Shown: one piece after another, positions 37,398 through 46,130 of the stretch
Numbering within the stretch: the first letter of the stretch is position 1
How the letters are laid out: each line of letters starts with the position of its first letter
DNA from: Paraburkholderia polaris
Lineage (GTDB): Bacteria > Pseudomonadota > Gammaproteobacteria > Burkholderiales > Burkholderiaceae
Assembly: GCF_012927345.1 (NCBI RefSeq)
Contig: NZ_JABBGJ010000046.1
Span: 1 to 64,000, forward strand
Direction of reading: 5' to 3'
Length of the DNA stretch: 64,000 nucleotides
Made by a program: the position numbers and the translations under genes
Notes under the pieces: generated by a model
Seen by the model: the letters and a program-made list of their open reading frames with translations, nothing else
The model's database searches: none
Told to the model about the DNA's origin: nothing

Positions 37398-39053
37398 ATG
37401 GATATTGTCTTTACAGTACTGATTCTTTTGCTCGCCGTCGCCGCTTCCGGCGTCGTGACCCGGATGCTGCCGATTGCCTTGCCGCTGCCGCTCGTCCAGA
37501 TCGCGATCGGCGCATTGCTCGCATGGCCCAGGCTCGGGCTGCATGTCACCTTCGATCCAGAAATTTTCATGATGCTGTTCATTCCGCCGCTGCTGTTCGC
37601 GGACGGATGGCGCATTCCCAAGCGCGAGTTGTTCATGGCGCGACGCTCCGTCCTGATGCTCGCGCTCGGCCTGGTTTTCATGACGGTGCTGGCGGTTGGC
37701 TACTTCGTGCATGCGCTAGTGCCGTCGATCTCGCTGCCGGTCGCATTCGCGCTGGCCGCGGTGCTGTCGCCGACCGATGCGGTGGCACTCTCCGGCATCG
37801 CCGGCAAGGGCAAGATCCCTGGGCGGCTAATGCATATCCTTGAAGGCGAGGCATTGATGAACGACGCGTCGGGCCTAGTCGCGTTGAAGTTCGCGATTGC
37901 CGCGGCGCTCACGGGTGTGTTTTCGCTGCGCGATGCGTCGATCAGCTTCGTGATCATCGCGGCGGGCGGTCTCGCGACGGGCGCGGCGGTGAGCTGGGTG
38001 TTCAGCTTTGTGTCGGCGCGCTTTCTGAGTCTTAACGAAGAAGGCGATCCGGCGCCCGGTGTGGTGATGACGCTGCTGATTCCGTTCGCCGCTTATCTGA
38101 TCGCCGAACGCTTCGAGTTGTCGGGCATTCTGGCCGCGGTCTCGGCCGGCATGATGATGAACTACGCGAGCATTGCGAACGCCGGGCCGGTGTCATCGCG
38201 AGTGCGCGCGAACAGCACGTGGACGATGATCGAGTTCGTCTTCAACGGCATGGTGTTCATTCTGTTGGGGCTGCAATTTCCGCACATTCTGGGCCGTGCG
38301 CTGCTCGATGCGCACGAGACCAGCAACGCACAGGTGTGGCTGCTGATCGGCTACATCGCCGCGGTGGCGGCGGCACTCTATGCGATGCGCTTCGTCTGGG
38401 TCTGGCTGCTGCGCTGGTTCGCGAGCCGTGGCGCGGCGAAGCATGGTCTGGTGAATGCGGTGCCGGGCTTACGCACGGTGACGGTCACGACGGTGGCCGG
38501 CGTGCGCGGCGCGGTGACGCTGGCGGGTGTGCTGTCGTTGCCGGAAGTCTTGCCGGGAGGCGCGCCGCTGCCGGGGCGGGACCTCGCGATTTTCATTGCG
38601 TCGGGGGTGATTCTTTTGTCACTGCTGGTCGCAGTCGTGGCGTTGCCGCTGTTGTTGCGAGGTTGGCGGCGGGGCAAGGATCCGCATGCCGCAGAGGAGG
38701 CGATGGCGCGCACGGTGGCGGCGCAAGCCGCGATTCGCGCGGTTGACGAGGTGCACGATACCGAGTGCGGGGATCTGGATGAGTCGGCGTCCGCGTATGC
38801 GGCGGATGTCACTGCGAGGGTGATGGATCTGTATCGTCGCAGGCTTGCCACGCTCGACGAAGAACAGGAGCCGCGGGAGCTGGCGCGCCGTGCCGACGCG
38901 CTGGAGTTCCGCATGAAGTTAGCGGCGATGAGAGCTGAGCGGAAGGCGCTGCTTGCGCTGCGCAATAGCCAGGAAATCAACGATGAGACCTTGAACAAGC
39001 TCATGCGCGAGGTGGATTTGTCGGAGACAGCGCTGACTGTTCGGAAGCGATAG
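37398..39053 (+). CDS. CPA1-family Na+/H+ antiporter (NhaP-like)
   Basis: 551-residue inner-membrane monovalent cation/proton antiporter. About twelve transmembrane segments fill residues 1-420. The family motifs are SPTDAVALSGI near 130, with the ion-binding Asp, and EGEALMNDASGLVALK near 157, the ND pair of CPA1 proteins; GVRGAVTLAG near 370 is also typical. A cytoplasmic charged tail of roughly 120 residues (MARTVAAQAAIRAV onward) follows. The start is the ATG at 37398. Likely role: sodium or potassium extrusion and pH balance. The K+ channel gene 7 kb upstream is not obviously linked. Confidence 0.93.
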   Translation: MDIVFTVLILLLAVAASGVVTRMLPIALPLPLVQIAIGALLAWPRLGLHVTFDPEIFMMLFIPPLLFADGWRIPKRELFMARRSVLMLALGLVFMTVLAVGYFVHALVPSISLPVAFALAAVLSPTDAVALSGIAGKGKIPGRLMHILEGEALMNDASGLVALKFAIAAALTGVFSLRDASISFVIIAAGGLATGAAVSWVFSFVSARFLSLNEEGDPAPGVVMTLLIPFAAYLIAERFELSGILAAVSAGMMMNYASIANAGPVSSRVRANSTWTMIEFVFNGMVFILLGLQFPHILGRALLDAHETSNAQVWLLIGYIAAVAAALYAMRFVWVWLLRWFASRGAAKHGLVNAVPGLRTVTVTTVAGVRGAVTLAGVLSLPEVLPGGAPLPGRDLAIFIASGVILLSLLVAVVALPLLLRGWRRGKDPHAAEEAMARTVAAQAAIRAVDEVHDTECGDLDESASAYAADVTARVMDLYRRRLATLDEEQEPRELARRADALEFRMKLAAMRAERKALLALRNSQEINDETLNKLMREVDLSETALTVRKR

Positions 39054-39130
39054 GGGTTGCCGTCACGACGCGGCGACGACCTTTTCTGAGTCGCATGATC
39101 GCAAGAGAAAAGGCCAACGCCGCAGGCAAA

Positions 39131-40438
39131 TCAGGCCACCGGCCCCTGCGCCGGCTTCCTTCTCAGGAGAGCGTAAAGAATGATCGCGCCGAAGGTAGCC
39201 GTACCGATCCCGCCAAGCCCGAATCCACCGAGCTTCAACGAGAAATCCCCAGCGCCCAGCACAAGGGTAACCGCCGCAACGATCAGATTCCGGTTGTCCG
39301 AGAAATCGACTTTATTCACGACCCAGATGCGCGCGCCAGTCACGGCAATCAAGCCGAACACGACGATCGACACGCCACCGAGCACCGGCCCCGGGATGGT
39401 CTGAATCACGGCGCCGAACTTCGGCGAAAAGCCCAAAACCAGCGCAATCACGGCTGCAATCACAAACACCAGCGTCGAATAAATCTTGGTCACGGCCATC
39501 ACGCCGATGTTCTCGGCATAGGTCGTCACCCCGGTGCCGCCAGCGAAACCGGACACGATGGTGGCGAGTCCATCGCCGAGAAATGCGCGGCCGACATAAC
39601 GGTCGAGGTTCTGACCGGTCATCGCGCTCACGGCCTTGATGTGCCCAAGATTCTCAGCAACAAGAATCACTGCAATCGGTGCGAGCAAGGTCATCGCCTG
39701 CACGCTGAAAACCGGCGCGGTGAAGTGCGGCATACCGAACCACGCCGCGTTCGCCACAATCGCAAAGTCGATCGGCTTACCCATGCCGAGACCATTCGTT
39801 ACGATCGCGTAAATCACGTACGCCATCAGCAAACCAACCAGAATCAGCAAACGCTGCAGCATGCCGCGCGCAAACACCGCGACCGCGCCGACGCACAGCA
39901 CTGTCACCAGCGCCATCCACGAGTCGAAGTTGCTGCCGCTTACGCCGTGCACCGCGATCGGCGCAAGATTCAGCCCGATCACGCAGACGATCGCCCCAGT
40001 CACGACCGGCGGCATCAACGTTTCAATCCATTTAGTGCCGACCGCCGACACGATCAGGCCAATGATCGCGTACACCACCCCGCACGCGATGATCCCGCCC
40101 AACGCCACCGGAATGTTCATGTTCGGACCGTGGCCGCCGTATCCCGTCACCGCAATCACCAGACCGATGAACGCGAAGCTCGAGCCGAGATAGCTGGGTA
40201 CGCGCCCACCCACCAGCACGAAGAACAACAGCGTGCCGATCCCCGACATGAAGATGCACAGGTTCGGATCGAAGCCCATCAGCAACGGCGCAAGCACGGT
40301 CGAACCGAACATCGCGACGACGTGCTGAACGCCCATCGCAAACATCTGCGGCCACGCAAGCCGTTCTTCGGTTCCGACAATGCGGCCTTCGGCGGCGTGC
40401 GGCTGGGCGCGCCAGCGTGGGAAGTAGGAATCGGCCAT
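39131..40438 (-). CDS. rutG: Uracil/pyrimidine permease (NCS2 family, RutG-like)
   Basis: 435-residue NCS2 nucleobase:proton symporter with 14 predicted membrane segments. Two substrate-site motifs are present: LVAENLGHIKAVS near 262 and GGTGVTTYAENIGVMAVTK near 300, each carrying the key glutamate found in UraA. The N-terminal region (ERLAWPQMFAMGVQHVVAMF) and overall sequence resemble RutG more than UraA, although the rest of a rut pyrimidine-degradation operon is not next to it. Uracil import is well supported; the exact paralogue name is less certain. Confidence 0.9.
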   Translation of the reverse strand: MADSYFPRWRAQPHAAEGRIVGTEERLAWPQMFAMGVQHVVAMFGSTVLAPLLMGFDPNLCIFMSGIGTLLFFVLVGGRVPSYLGSSFAFIGLVIAVTGYGGHGPNMNIPVALGGIIACGVVYAIIGLIVSAVGTKWIETLMPPVVTGAIVCVIGLNLAPIAVHGVSGSNFDSWMALVTVLCVGAVAVFARGMLQRLLILVGLLMAYVIYAIVTNGLGMGKPIDFAIVANAAWFGMPHFTAPVFSVQAMTLLAPIAVILVAENLGHIKAVSAMTGQNLDRYVGRAFLGDGLATIVSGFAGGTGVTTYAENIGVMAVTKIYSTLVFVIAAVIALVLGFSPKFGAVIQTIPGPVLGGVSIVVFGLIAVTGARIWVVNKVDFSDNRNLIVAAVTLVLGAGDFSLKLGGFGLGGIGTATFGAIILYALLRRKPAQGPVA

Positions 40439-40767
40439 GGCGGGGGTTCTCCTCTGTCGGCGTTATGGTGAACGGCGCCGGAACTTGCGCCGTCTGCGAA
40501 TTACGCGCGAGTGTACGGAGAGCCACCAGGCCTGGCAAGGGCGGCGAATAGCGCGGCTGAAACCGCGCAAAGCCGCTACAGACGCAGTGCCCTCGAATAT
40601 CACGGAGGTAATCAGGCACCGCCCTGATCTATCAACGACGCAAGCAGCCATGCCCCCGATGTTCACCGGTGCGGGCAGCACGCCCCTGATCCGTCACGGG
40701 CGCAAGCAATCACGCCTTAACGACGACTCTGCGCGATCAGCCACGCTCCTCACCACCAGCCACTCAA
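40439..40767. other. Gene-free spacer between uracil permease and chemoreceptor genes
   Basis: Both genes run leftward. The 329 bases hold short direct repeats (ACGCAAGCA-type and CCCTGATC-type pairs near 40620-40710) but no hairpin with a T-run, no recognisable riboswitch and no gene. The permease promoter is presumably here. Confidence 0.45.
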
Positions 40768-42333
40768 TCAGCTGTGCCGCGCGTCCAGCGAGAACACCGT
40801 GACCGCCGCTTGCAATTGCCTCGCCTGGTCCGCCATCGACGCCGCCGCGGCCGCCGCCTGCTCGACCAGCGCCGCGTTCTGCTGGGTCACGTCGTCCATC
40901 TGCGCGACGGCGCGGTTCACTTCCTCGATGCCGGTGCTCTGCTCCTGCGACGCCGACGAAATCTCGCCCATGATGTCGGTCACGCGTTTCACCGCATGCG
41001 TAACTTCCGCCATCGTCTGACCGGCCCGCTCGGCCAGTTCAGCGCCGCTGCCCACGCGCGCCGTCGAGCTCTCGATCAGCTCCTTGATCTCCTTGGCCGA
41101 CACCGCGCTGCGCTGGGCCAGTGAACGCACTTCCCCCGCAACCACCGCAAAGCCGCGACCCTGTTCACCGGCGCGCGCCGCTTCCACCGCTGCGTTCAGC
41201 GCGAGAATGTTGGTCTGGAACGCGATCCCTTCGATCACCGCGATGATGTCGGTCATGCGCTTCGAACCCGCTGCCAGTTCGCGCATCGTTTCGACCACGT
41301 CGCCGACGAGGTGGCTGCCGCGCGCCGCCACCTCCGACGCCCCATGCGCGACGCCGCCCGCCTGCTGGGCGTTCTCGGCATTCATCTTCACCGTCGAGGT
41401 CAATTCCTGCATGCTCGACGCGGTTTCCTGCAACGCGGCCGCCTGTTCTTCGGTGCGTTGCGACAGATCGGTGTTGCCCTGCGCAATCTCGCCCGAGGCC
41501 ATCAGGATCGATTCGCTCGACTCGCTGATACCCGAGACAATGCCGGCCAGCCGCTCACGCATGTTGCGCAGCGCGAACAGCATGCTGTCGGTATCGCCCG
41601 CACGGGTGTCGACGCGCACGCTCAGGTCGCCATCGGCGATGCGGTTGGCGATGTGCATCGCGTAATCCGGTTCGCCGCCGAGCTGACGCGCGAGGCGTCG
41701 CGCAATCACCGTCGCGAGCAAGGTGCCCGCCGCGATCGCGCCCAACACCAACGCGAGCATCACGATGCGCATGTGCTGATAGTCGGCACTCGCCTCCTGC
41801 TGGGCGTCGTTGGCTTGCTGACGGCGATAGTCGATCAGCGCGGTGATGCGATCGCGCAGCGCCTCGCTCGCCGCAATCGCGCGGCGCACGAGTTCGTTGT
41901 TGTCGACGCCGGCCGGAATCGGTTCGAGACCGATCTGCTGATGCACGATGCCCTCCCACACGGCCGACTTGCGCAGCACTTCGTCGAACATCTCCTGACC
42001 CTTGCTGGTCGCGATGGTCGCGCGATACTGGTCGTAGCCGCCGTGCATCTCCTTGAGCGATGCGACGATGCTGTCCTTCAACTTTTGACGGCCGGCGTCG
42101 TCGGCTGCGTAGCCGAGATTCGCGGCGGCAAGATCGGAATCGATCTTGTGACGGTTCGCCTCTTCCATCCAGTAGAGGCCGTTCATGTGCTGGTCGCTGA
42201 TGATGTCGGTAATGTCATGCATCGACGACAACGTCTTCAGCGCAGTCCCGCCGATCACGACGCAGAACCCGATTACAACGGCAAACGCCAACAGCAGCTT
42301 CCTGAATACGGTCATGCGGTCGAACCACTTCAT
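40768..42333 (-). CDS. Methyl-accepting chemotaxis protein
   Basis: 521-residue transmembrane receptor. TM1 is at about 12-31 (KLLLAFAVVIGFCVVIGG), then a periplasmic four-helix sensor of about 150 residues, TM2 near 190-208, a HAMP domain, and a long coiled-coil signalling domain with the hairpin tip EGIAFQTNILALNAAVEAAR near 365, which contacts CheA/CheW. The protein ends FSLDARHS with no CheR/CheB-tethering pentapeptide. I chose the ATG at 42333, seven bases after AAGGA; the ATG at 42348 has a weaker site. Ligand unknown. Chemotaxis core genes are not in the window. Confidence 0.92.
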   Translation of the reverse strand: MKWFDRMTVFRKLLLAFAVVIGFCVVIGGTALKTLSSMHDITDIISDQHMNGLYWMEEANRHKIDSDLAAANLGYAADDAGRQKLKDSIVASLKEMHGGYDQYRATIATSKGQEMFDEVLRKSAVWEGIVHQQIGLEPIPAGVDNNELVRRAIAASEALRDRITALIDYRRQQANDAQQEASADYQHMRIVMLALVLGAIAAGTLLATVIARRLARQLGGEPDYAMHIANRIADGDLSVRVDTRAGDTDSMLFALRNMRERLAGIVSGISESSESILMASGEIAQGNTDLSQRTEEQAAALQETASSMQELTSTVKMNAENAQQAGGVAHGASEVAARGSHLVGDVVETMRELAAGSKRMTDIIAVIEGIAFQTNILALNAAVEAARAGEQGRGFAVVAGEVRSLAQRSAVSAKEIKELIESSTARVGSGAELAERAGQTMAEVTHAVKRVTDIMGEISSASQEQSTGIEEVNRAVAQMDDVTQQNAALVEQAAAAAASMADQARQLQAAVTVFSLDARHS

Positions 42334-42589
42334 CTCACCATCCTTCATAAGTCCTGAGGGGACGCTCGCGCCGCCGCGCCATGGCGAAATATTTCGCCAT
42401 TTTTCGGATACGTGGCGACGCTCCCACCTCTTTTACGGCGGGCGTAACAGAGACTTGATGCAATAAATGGCGGGCATAACCGGGACAGGATGATGTAAGG
42501 AATGCCTGGCGAATGCCTGGCACACGGGGCCGGATCGCTACGTCAACGTGCTTTGCGCGTCGACGCGGCGATTGGGATTTGTCTGATAT

Positions 42590-42708
42590 ATGGGGATGAG
42601 CCGAGCTTTTAGAATTTGTTTGTTGCGTTCACCCCCATGAGCGCACGCGATGTTGTTGTAACTCTCCGACTTTCCGCTCACGCTCCCCGGCGTGAGCGGT
42701 TTTTTTTC
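42590..42708 (+). ncRNA. Candidate small RNA ending at the orphan terminator
   Basis: Inferred from the terminator only. The 5' end shown is a guess: a TAGAAT box near 42610 and a TGATATAT stretch near 42580 could be -10 elements, but neither has a clear -35. A transcript of roughly 80-150 nt in this AT-richer stretch would fit an intergenic Hfq-type small RNA, whose 3' end is typically such a stem plus U-tract. Confidence 0.35.
42674..42708 (+). terminator. Orphan intrinsic terminator on the + strand
   Basis: CCGCTCACGC (42674-42683), loop TCCCCG, GCGTGAGCGG (42690-42699), then eight to nine Ts to 42708: a textbook rho-independent terminator for rightward transcription. Read on the minus strand the stem is followed by AAAG, so it does not serve the leftward DUF2239 gene. 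No rightward protein gene precedes it. Confidence 0.9.
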
Positions 42709-42754
42709 GTCCATACGCTTCGTTGGCCGCGCACGTGTCAGTGCGCGTTCTAAT

Positions 42755-43369
42755 TTACGGATACCTGACGAAAGCATCTTCGGCAAGCCGGAGCGTGTGA
42801 TGGCGCACGTCCTCTGGCCATGCCGCGACGATGTCTTCAAAGCGCCCCCGATCGTCGGCATAGAGTGCGCGCGTTGCATCCTCATAATCAGGCAGATTGC
42901 CGGCGAGCGCGGTCATGAAGCGATACACCGCTTCTTGCGCTGCACGTTTGCGGTCCTTGTCCTCGCCCGCAAGCCGCGCTGCTTCGACCAGTTTGCGTAG
43001 CGCAACCGAGGCGCCACCCGATTGCCCGTTGAGCCAATCCCAATGACGCGGCAGCAACGTGACCTCTCTCGCCACCACGCCGAGCTTGGGCCGGCCGCGC
43101 CCGCGCGGGGTATCGTCTTCCCCGGCGTCAGCGGTTGGTGCGGGTGGCTCGCCAGGCGCCTGGCTTGCCAGCCGCGCGAGAATCTCTTCAGGCGTGCCGC
43201 GCAAATCAAACTCGACCGGGCGACTCGTGATGTTGTCGAAAATCAGCACGGGCGCCTGTTCGCCGCGCGCCAGCACCTCTCGGACAGCGAGCGCCACCTC
43301 GGACAAGGGGCCCGAGGCGATGCGGCGATGCCCCTCGAAGGCGGTGCAGGTAGCAGGATAGGGGGTCAT
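42755..43369 (-). CDS. DUF2239-family protein
   Basis: 204-residue protein of the DUF2239 family, function unknown. The N-terminal half (TAFEGHRRIASGPLSEVALA, then VLIFDNITSRPVEFDLRG) looks like a small mixed fold. After a Pro/Glu linker comes GRGRPKLGVVAREVTLLPRH, where GRPKLG resembles an AT-hook-like or basic DNA-contact segment, followed by a mostly helical C-terminal part (ALRKLVEAARLAGEDKDRKR). With two palindromes over its promoter it may be a DNA-binding, self-controlled protein; this is inference. Single gene, transcribed leftward. Confidence 0.85.
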   Translation of the reverse strand: MTPYPATCTAFEGHRRIASGPLSEVALAVREVLARGEQAPVLIFDNITSRPVEFDLRGTPEEILARLASQAPGEPPAPTADAGEDDTPRGRGRPKLGVVAREVTLLPRHWDWLNGQSGGASVALRKLVEAARLAGEDKDRKRAAQEAVYRFMTALAGNLPDYEDATRALYADDRGRFEDIVAAWPEDVRHHTLRLAEDAFVRYP

Positions 43370-43398
43370 GACAAACTCCAGAAAGATGAATTTGTCGA

Positions 43399-43440
43399 AT
43401 TATACCCGGGTATAAATTAAAGGCGACATATTACCCGGGT
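43399..43440 (-). promoter_or_regulatory. DUF2239 promoter overlapped by CCCGGG-centred palindromes
   Basis: On the minus strand a TATAAT box (43399-43404) lies about 30 bp before the DUF2239 ATG. It overlaps TATACCCGGGTATA (43401-43414), a perfect 14-bp palindrome. A second site with the same ACCCGGGT core lies at 43433-43440, centre 29 bp away, and a further TTACCC half-site follows at about 43445. Two like palindromes bracketing a promoter indicate a repressor operator. Confidence 0.7.
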
Positions 43441-43548
43441 TAAATTACCCAGCGCAGCGCGCGCGATACGTCCTGCGCCAATCCGCGCCAGCCTCTGCTT
43501 GAACTTGACGCGATTCGCGGACGGGCATATCGGGTAAATGGTGCCGCC

Positions 43549-45060
43549 TCATTGCGCCGGCGACACTACATCGCTGCGCCGATCCGCCCGCGCCGCGACC
43601 GGATAACACAGGACGCGGTTGCGGCCGGCGTCCTTGGCCTCGTAGAGCGCCTCGTCCGCGGCGTTGACGAGTGCGCGGCTCGTCGCGAATATCTGACTCC
43701 TGGTGCACGCTATGCCGATGCTGACGGTCAGCACATGGTGCGAGCTCGCGACATGGCGAAGCTCGAGCGCCTGAACCGCGGCGCGAATTTTCTCGGCGAT
43801 ACACGCCGCCCCGGCTTCGTCGGTATCCGGCAGCAGCACGGCGAATTCTTCGCCGCCGTAGCGCGCCGCGGTATCGCCCGGGCGCCGCACGCTCTGCCCG
43901 ATGCAGCGGCCCACGGCAATGAGCGCGTCGTCGCCGGCCGAATGGCCGTATAGGTCGTTGAAGCCCTTGAACGTGTCGACGTCGATTAGCAGCATCGACA
44001 ACGGCCAGCCGTTGCGTTGCGCGCGGCGCCACTCCTCCTCCGCGTGTTCCTCGAAAGTGCGGCGATTGTTCAGGCCGGTCAGCCCGTCGGTGCTCGCCAG
44101 CACGCGCAACTCTTCTTCGGCCGCGCGGCGCTGCCGCAGTTGCTGCGAGAACAGGATGGCGAGCGCGATGATCGCCACGTCGAGCGCCGCGATCAGCGAG
44201 CCGATGATCCACGCGCGATGCCGCCACTCCACATAGATATCGTGCGTAGAGAGCGCAACGTCGAGAATCAGCGGATACATATCGATATGGCGGAACGCGT
44301 ACCAGCGCTCGACACCATCGATCGCCGCCGTGCCGAAGAAGTCCCCGCTCGGCTGCTGGAGGAAGCGTGAATAGTTCGAGGTGCCCACCAGACTCCGACC
44401 GATGATTTTTGGATCGTATGGGCGCCGCATCAGCATCGTGCCGTCACTCAGCATCAACGCCATCGAACCACCCGCGCCGAGATTCATGCCGGCGAAAAGA
44501 CGCCTGAAGTAAGTCAGGCGCATCGTGCCGACCACCACGCCGCCGAAGCTGCCGTCCGGCCTTGAGACGCGGCGGCTCAACGCAATGCTCACGTCCTTGC
44601 CGGTCACCTTGGGCATGAACGGATGGCTGACATACAGGCCGACATTGGGAGAATCGCGCTGAACCTGGAAGTAGTCGCGCTCGGCGAGATTGATTCGGCG
44701 CGCCGGCGTGGCTTGCGAATCGAAGATGACGTTGCCGGCTGGGTCGAGTACGAAAATCGAACCCATGTCTTTTGCGCTGGCGGAGCCGTCGAACAGCACC
44801 ATCTGGCGGATCGCCGGCGGCAATTCCAGCACGCCGGGTTGTTTCAGGCCGTCGATAACGGCCCGCAGTGACAGATCGTAGATCTCGAGATTGCGCGAAA
44901 CGTCGCGTTCGACAAGCAGCGAGACGTTGAAGACCGAATCCTGGGCGCGCCGCAGCGCGTCATCGCGCATCTGCGCCAATACCCACACCGCAATCGCAAG
45001 AATCGCGCTGGCCAGCACGATACTGATGGCAATCACGATGTTCGGTCGGCGCGTCACCAT
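43549..45060 (-). CDS. Membrane diguanylate cyclase with periplasmic Cache sensor
   Basis: 503 residues. TM1 (about 8-29), a periplasmic double-Cache-type sensor (about 30-280; IFVLDPAGNVIFDSQ and ERDYFQVQRDSPNVGLYVS are typical), TM2 (about 283-308), then a GGDEF domain from ASTDGLTGLNNRRTFEEH. The active-site motif is GGEEF, a functional variant, and RPGD five residues before it is an intact product-inhibition site. It should make c-di-GMP in response to a small periplasmic ligand and be feedback controlled. Alone in its transcript, 180 bp from the DUF2239 gene and 7 kb from an EAL phosphodiesterase. Confidence 0.93.
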   Translation of the reverse strand: MVTRRPNIVIAISIVLASAILAIAVWVLAQMRDDALRRAQDSVFNVSLLVERDVSRNLEIYDLSLRAVIDGLKQPGVLELPPAIRQMVLFDGSASAKDMGSIFVLDPAGNVIFDSQATPARRINLAERDYFQVQRDSPNVGLYVSHPFMPKVTGKDVSIALSRRVSRPDGSFGGVVVGTMRLTYFRRLFAGMNLGAGGSMALMLSDGTMLMRRPYDPKIIGRSLVGTSNYSRFLQQPSGDFFGTAAIDGVERWYAFRHIDMYPLILDVALSTHDIYVEWRHRAWIIGSLIAALDVAIIALAILFSQQLRQRRAAEEELRVLASTDGLTGLNNRRTFEEHAEEEWRRAQRNGWPLSMLLIDVDTFKGFNDLYGHSAGDDALIAVGRCIGQSVRRPGDTAARYGGEEFAVLLPDTDEAGAACIAEKIRAAVQALELRHVASSHHVLTVSIGIACTRSQIFATSRALVNAADEALYEAKDAGRNRVLCYPVAARADRRSDVVSPAQ

Positions 45061-45368
45061 GAGCTTTTCATTCGAGCATGCGCTGACCTACGCGCGTGAG
45101 GAAGTTGGCGCGTCCGGAGGGCGCGTCCCGCGAAACAGTAGCCTACCAGAGGCTGAGGCACGTCAAACGGGGGAAAAGACAGGTTTTTGGCGGGTTGGGC
45201 GAAATTTTGTGACGATGGCGTGCCTCAAGCCGCTGGCGTTAGGGCGATGCCGGCGTCCTGTCCGCGAAACAGCACGGACGTCAGATTTTGCAACCGCGTT
45301 TGCGCCCACACGCACTTTCGCCCGGCAAACAGCGGAGCGGCACGCGGACGTCACGTCGACCCGGGCGC
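45061..45368. other. Gene-free spacer
   Basis: 308 bases between two leftward genes. I see no gene, no clear terminator hairpin and no repeat. The promoter of the diguanylate cyclase should lie at the left part of the gap. Confidence 0.4.
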
Positions 45369-46070
45369 TCAGCCGGCGTGCAGATCAAGCGCAGGCTGGG
45401 ATGCGGCGCGGCTGAGCGCACGGATATCGGCGACCTCGAGCACTGCTTTGGCAGCGCCGTGGCGCGCGACCTCCAGCATCGCCTGACCAATGTCTTCGGT
45501 GCTCAGAATGTGGTTGGGGAAAAGCGCGCGCAGCATCGGCAGCAGAGACTTGGCCGCTGTGTAGAACAACCGGTACGAGCGGGTCTTCGAACGAGCGCCG
45601 TTCAGCGGCTCGATCACACCGGGACGAAACAGGTAGACCGCCTTGAACGGCAGTCGCAACAGCGCGTTCTCGGTCTTGCCCTTGACCCGCGCCCACATGC
45701 TGCGGCCGCGTTCGGTGCTGTCGGTACCCGCGCCGGACACGTAGACGAAGGTCATCTGCGGATTGAGACGGGCGAGCGTCTGTGCAGCGGCCAGCGTCAG
45801 GTCATAAGTGAGGCGCGCATAGTCGGCCTCTTGCATGCCCGCGGACGACACACCCAAACAGAAAAAGCACGCATCGAAACCCTTGAGCGACTCTTCCACC
45901 GCCCGGTAGTCCATCAGGTCCGATTGAATCAGCTCGACGAGGCGCGGATCGAGCTGACCGGCGCGGGTACGGCCAACCGTCTGAACCACCTCGACGTCGG
46001 GCGCGCGCAGGCATTCGCGCAATACGCCCTGCCCGACCATGCCGGTCGCGCCAAATATCAGAACCTTCAT
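45369..46070 (-). CDS. NAD(P)-binding Rossmann protein (atypical SDR/epimerase type)
   Basis: 233-residue protein starting with the Rossmann motif MKVLIFGATGMVGQGVLREC (GxxGxxG at 7-13), followed by FFCLGVSSAGM near 89 and FVYVSGAGTDST near 128, which match the HTATIP2/YwnB-like atypical short-chain dehydrogenases. It lacks the classic YxxxK pair in the usual place. Third gene of a leftward set TetR-SDR-this gene, with a gap of 60 bp to the SDR gene. Substrate unknown; coregulation by the TetR protein is inferred. Confidence 0.85.
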   Translation of the reverse strand: MKVLIFGATGMVGQGVLRECLRAPDVEVVQTVGRTRAGQLDPRLVELIQSDLMDYRAVEESLKGFDACFFCLGVSSAGMQEADYARLTYDLTLAAAQTLARLNPQMTFVYVSGAGTDSTERGRSMWARVKGKTENALLRLPFKAVYLFRPGVIEPLNGARSKTRSYRLFYTAAKSLLPMLRALFPNHILSTEDIGQAMLEVARHGAAKAVLEVADIRALSRAASQPALDLHAG

Positions 46071-46130
46071 GATGCGTGCTCCATGTCGTTCGTCCTCAGG
46101 TTGCCTTTGGCTCTGTTGCTGGCTCAGTGT

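Larger units (their letters stand above)
42334..42754. other. Spacer containing an orphan rightward terminator
   Basis: Neighbouring genes on both sides read leftward. The gap is moderately AT-rich in 42560-42660 and ends in the terminator at 42674-42708, which faces the opposite way to both neighbours. No protein-coding frame with a ribosome site is visible. See the small-RNA candidate. Confidence 0.5.

Noticed and set aside
39095..40471. 458-codon plus-strand frame opposite the uracil permease
   Set aside because: Shadow of the permease; very rich in His, Arg and Asn with no hydrophobic core.
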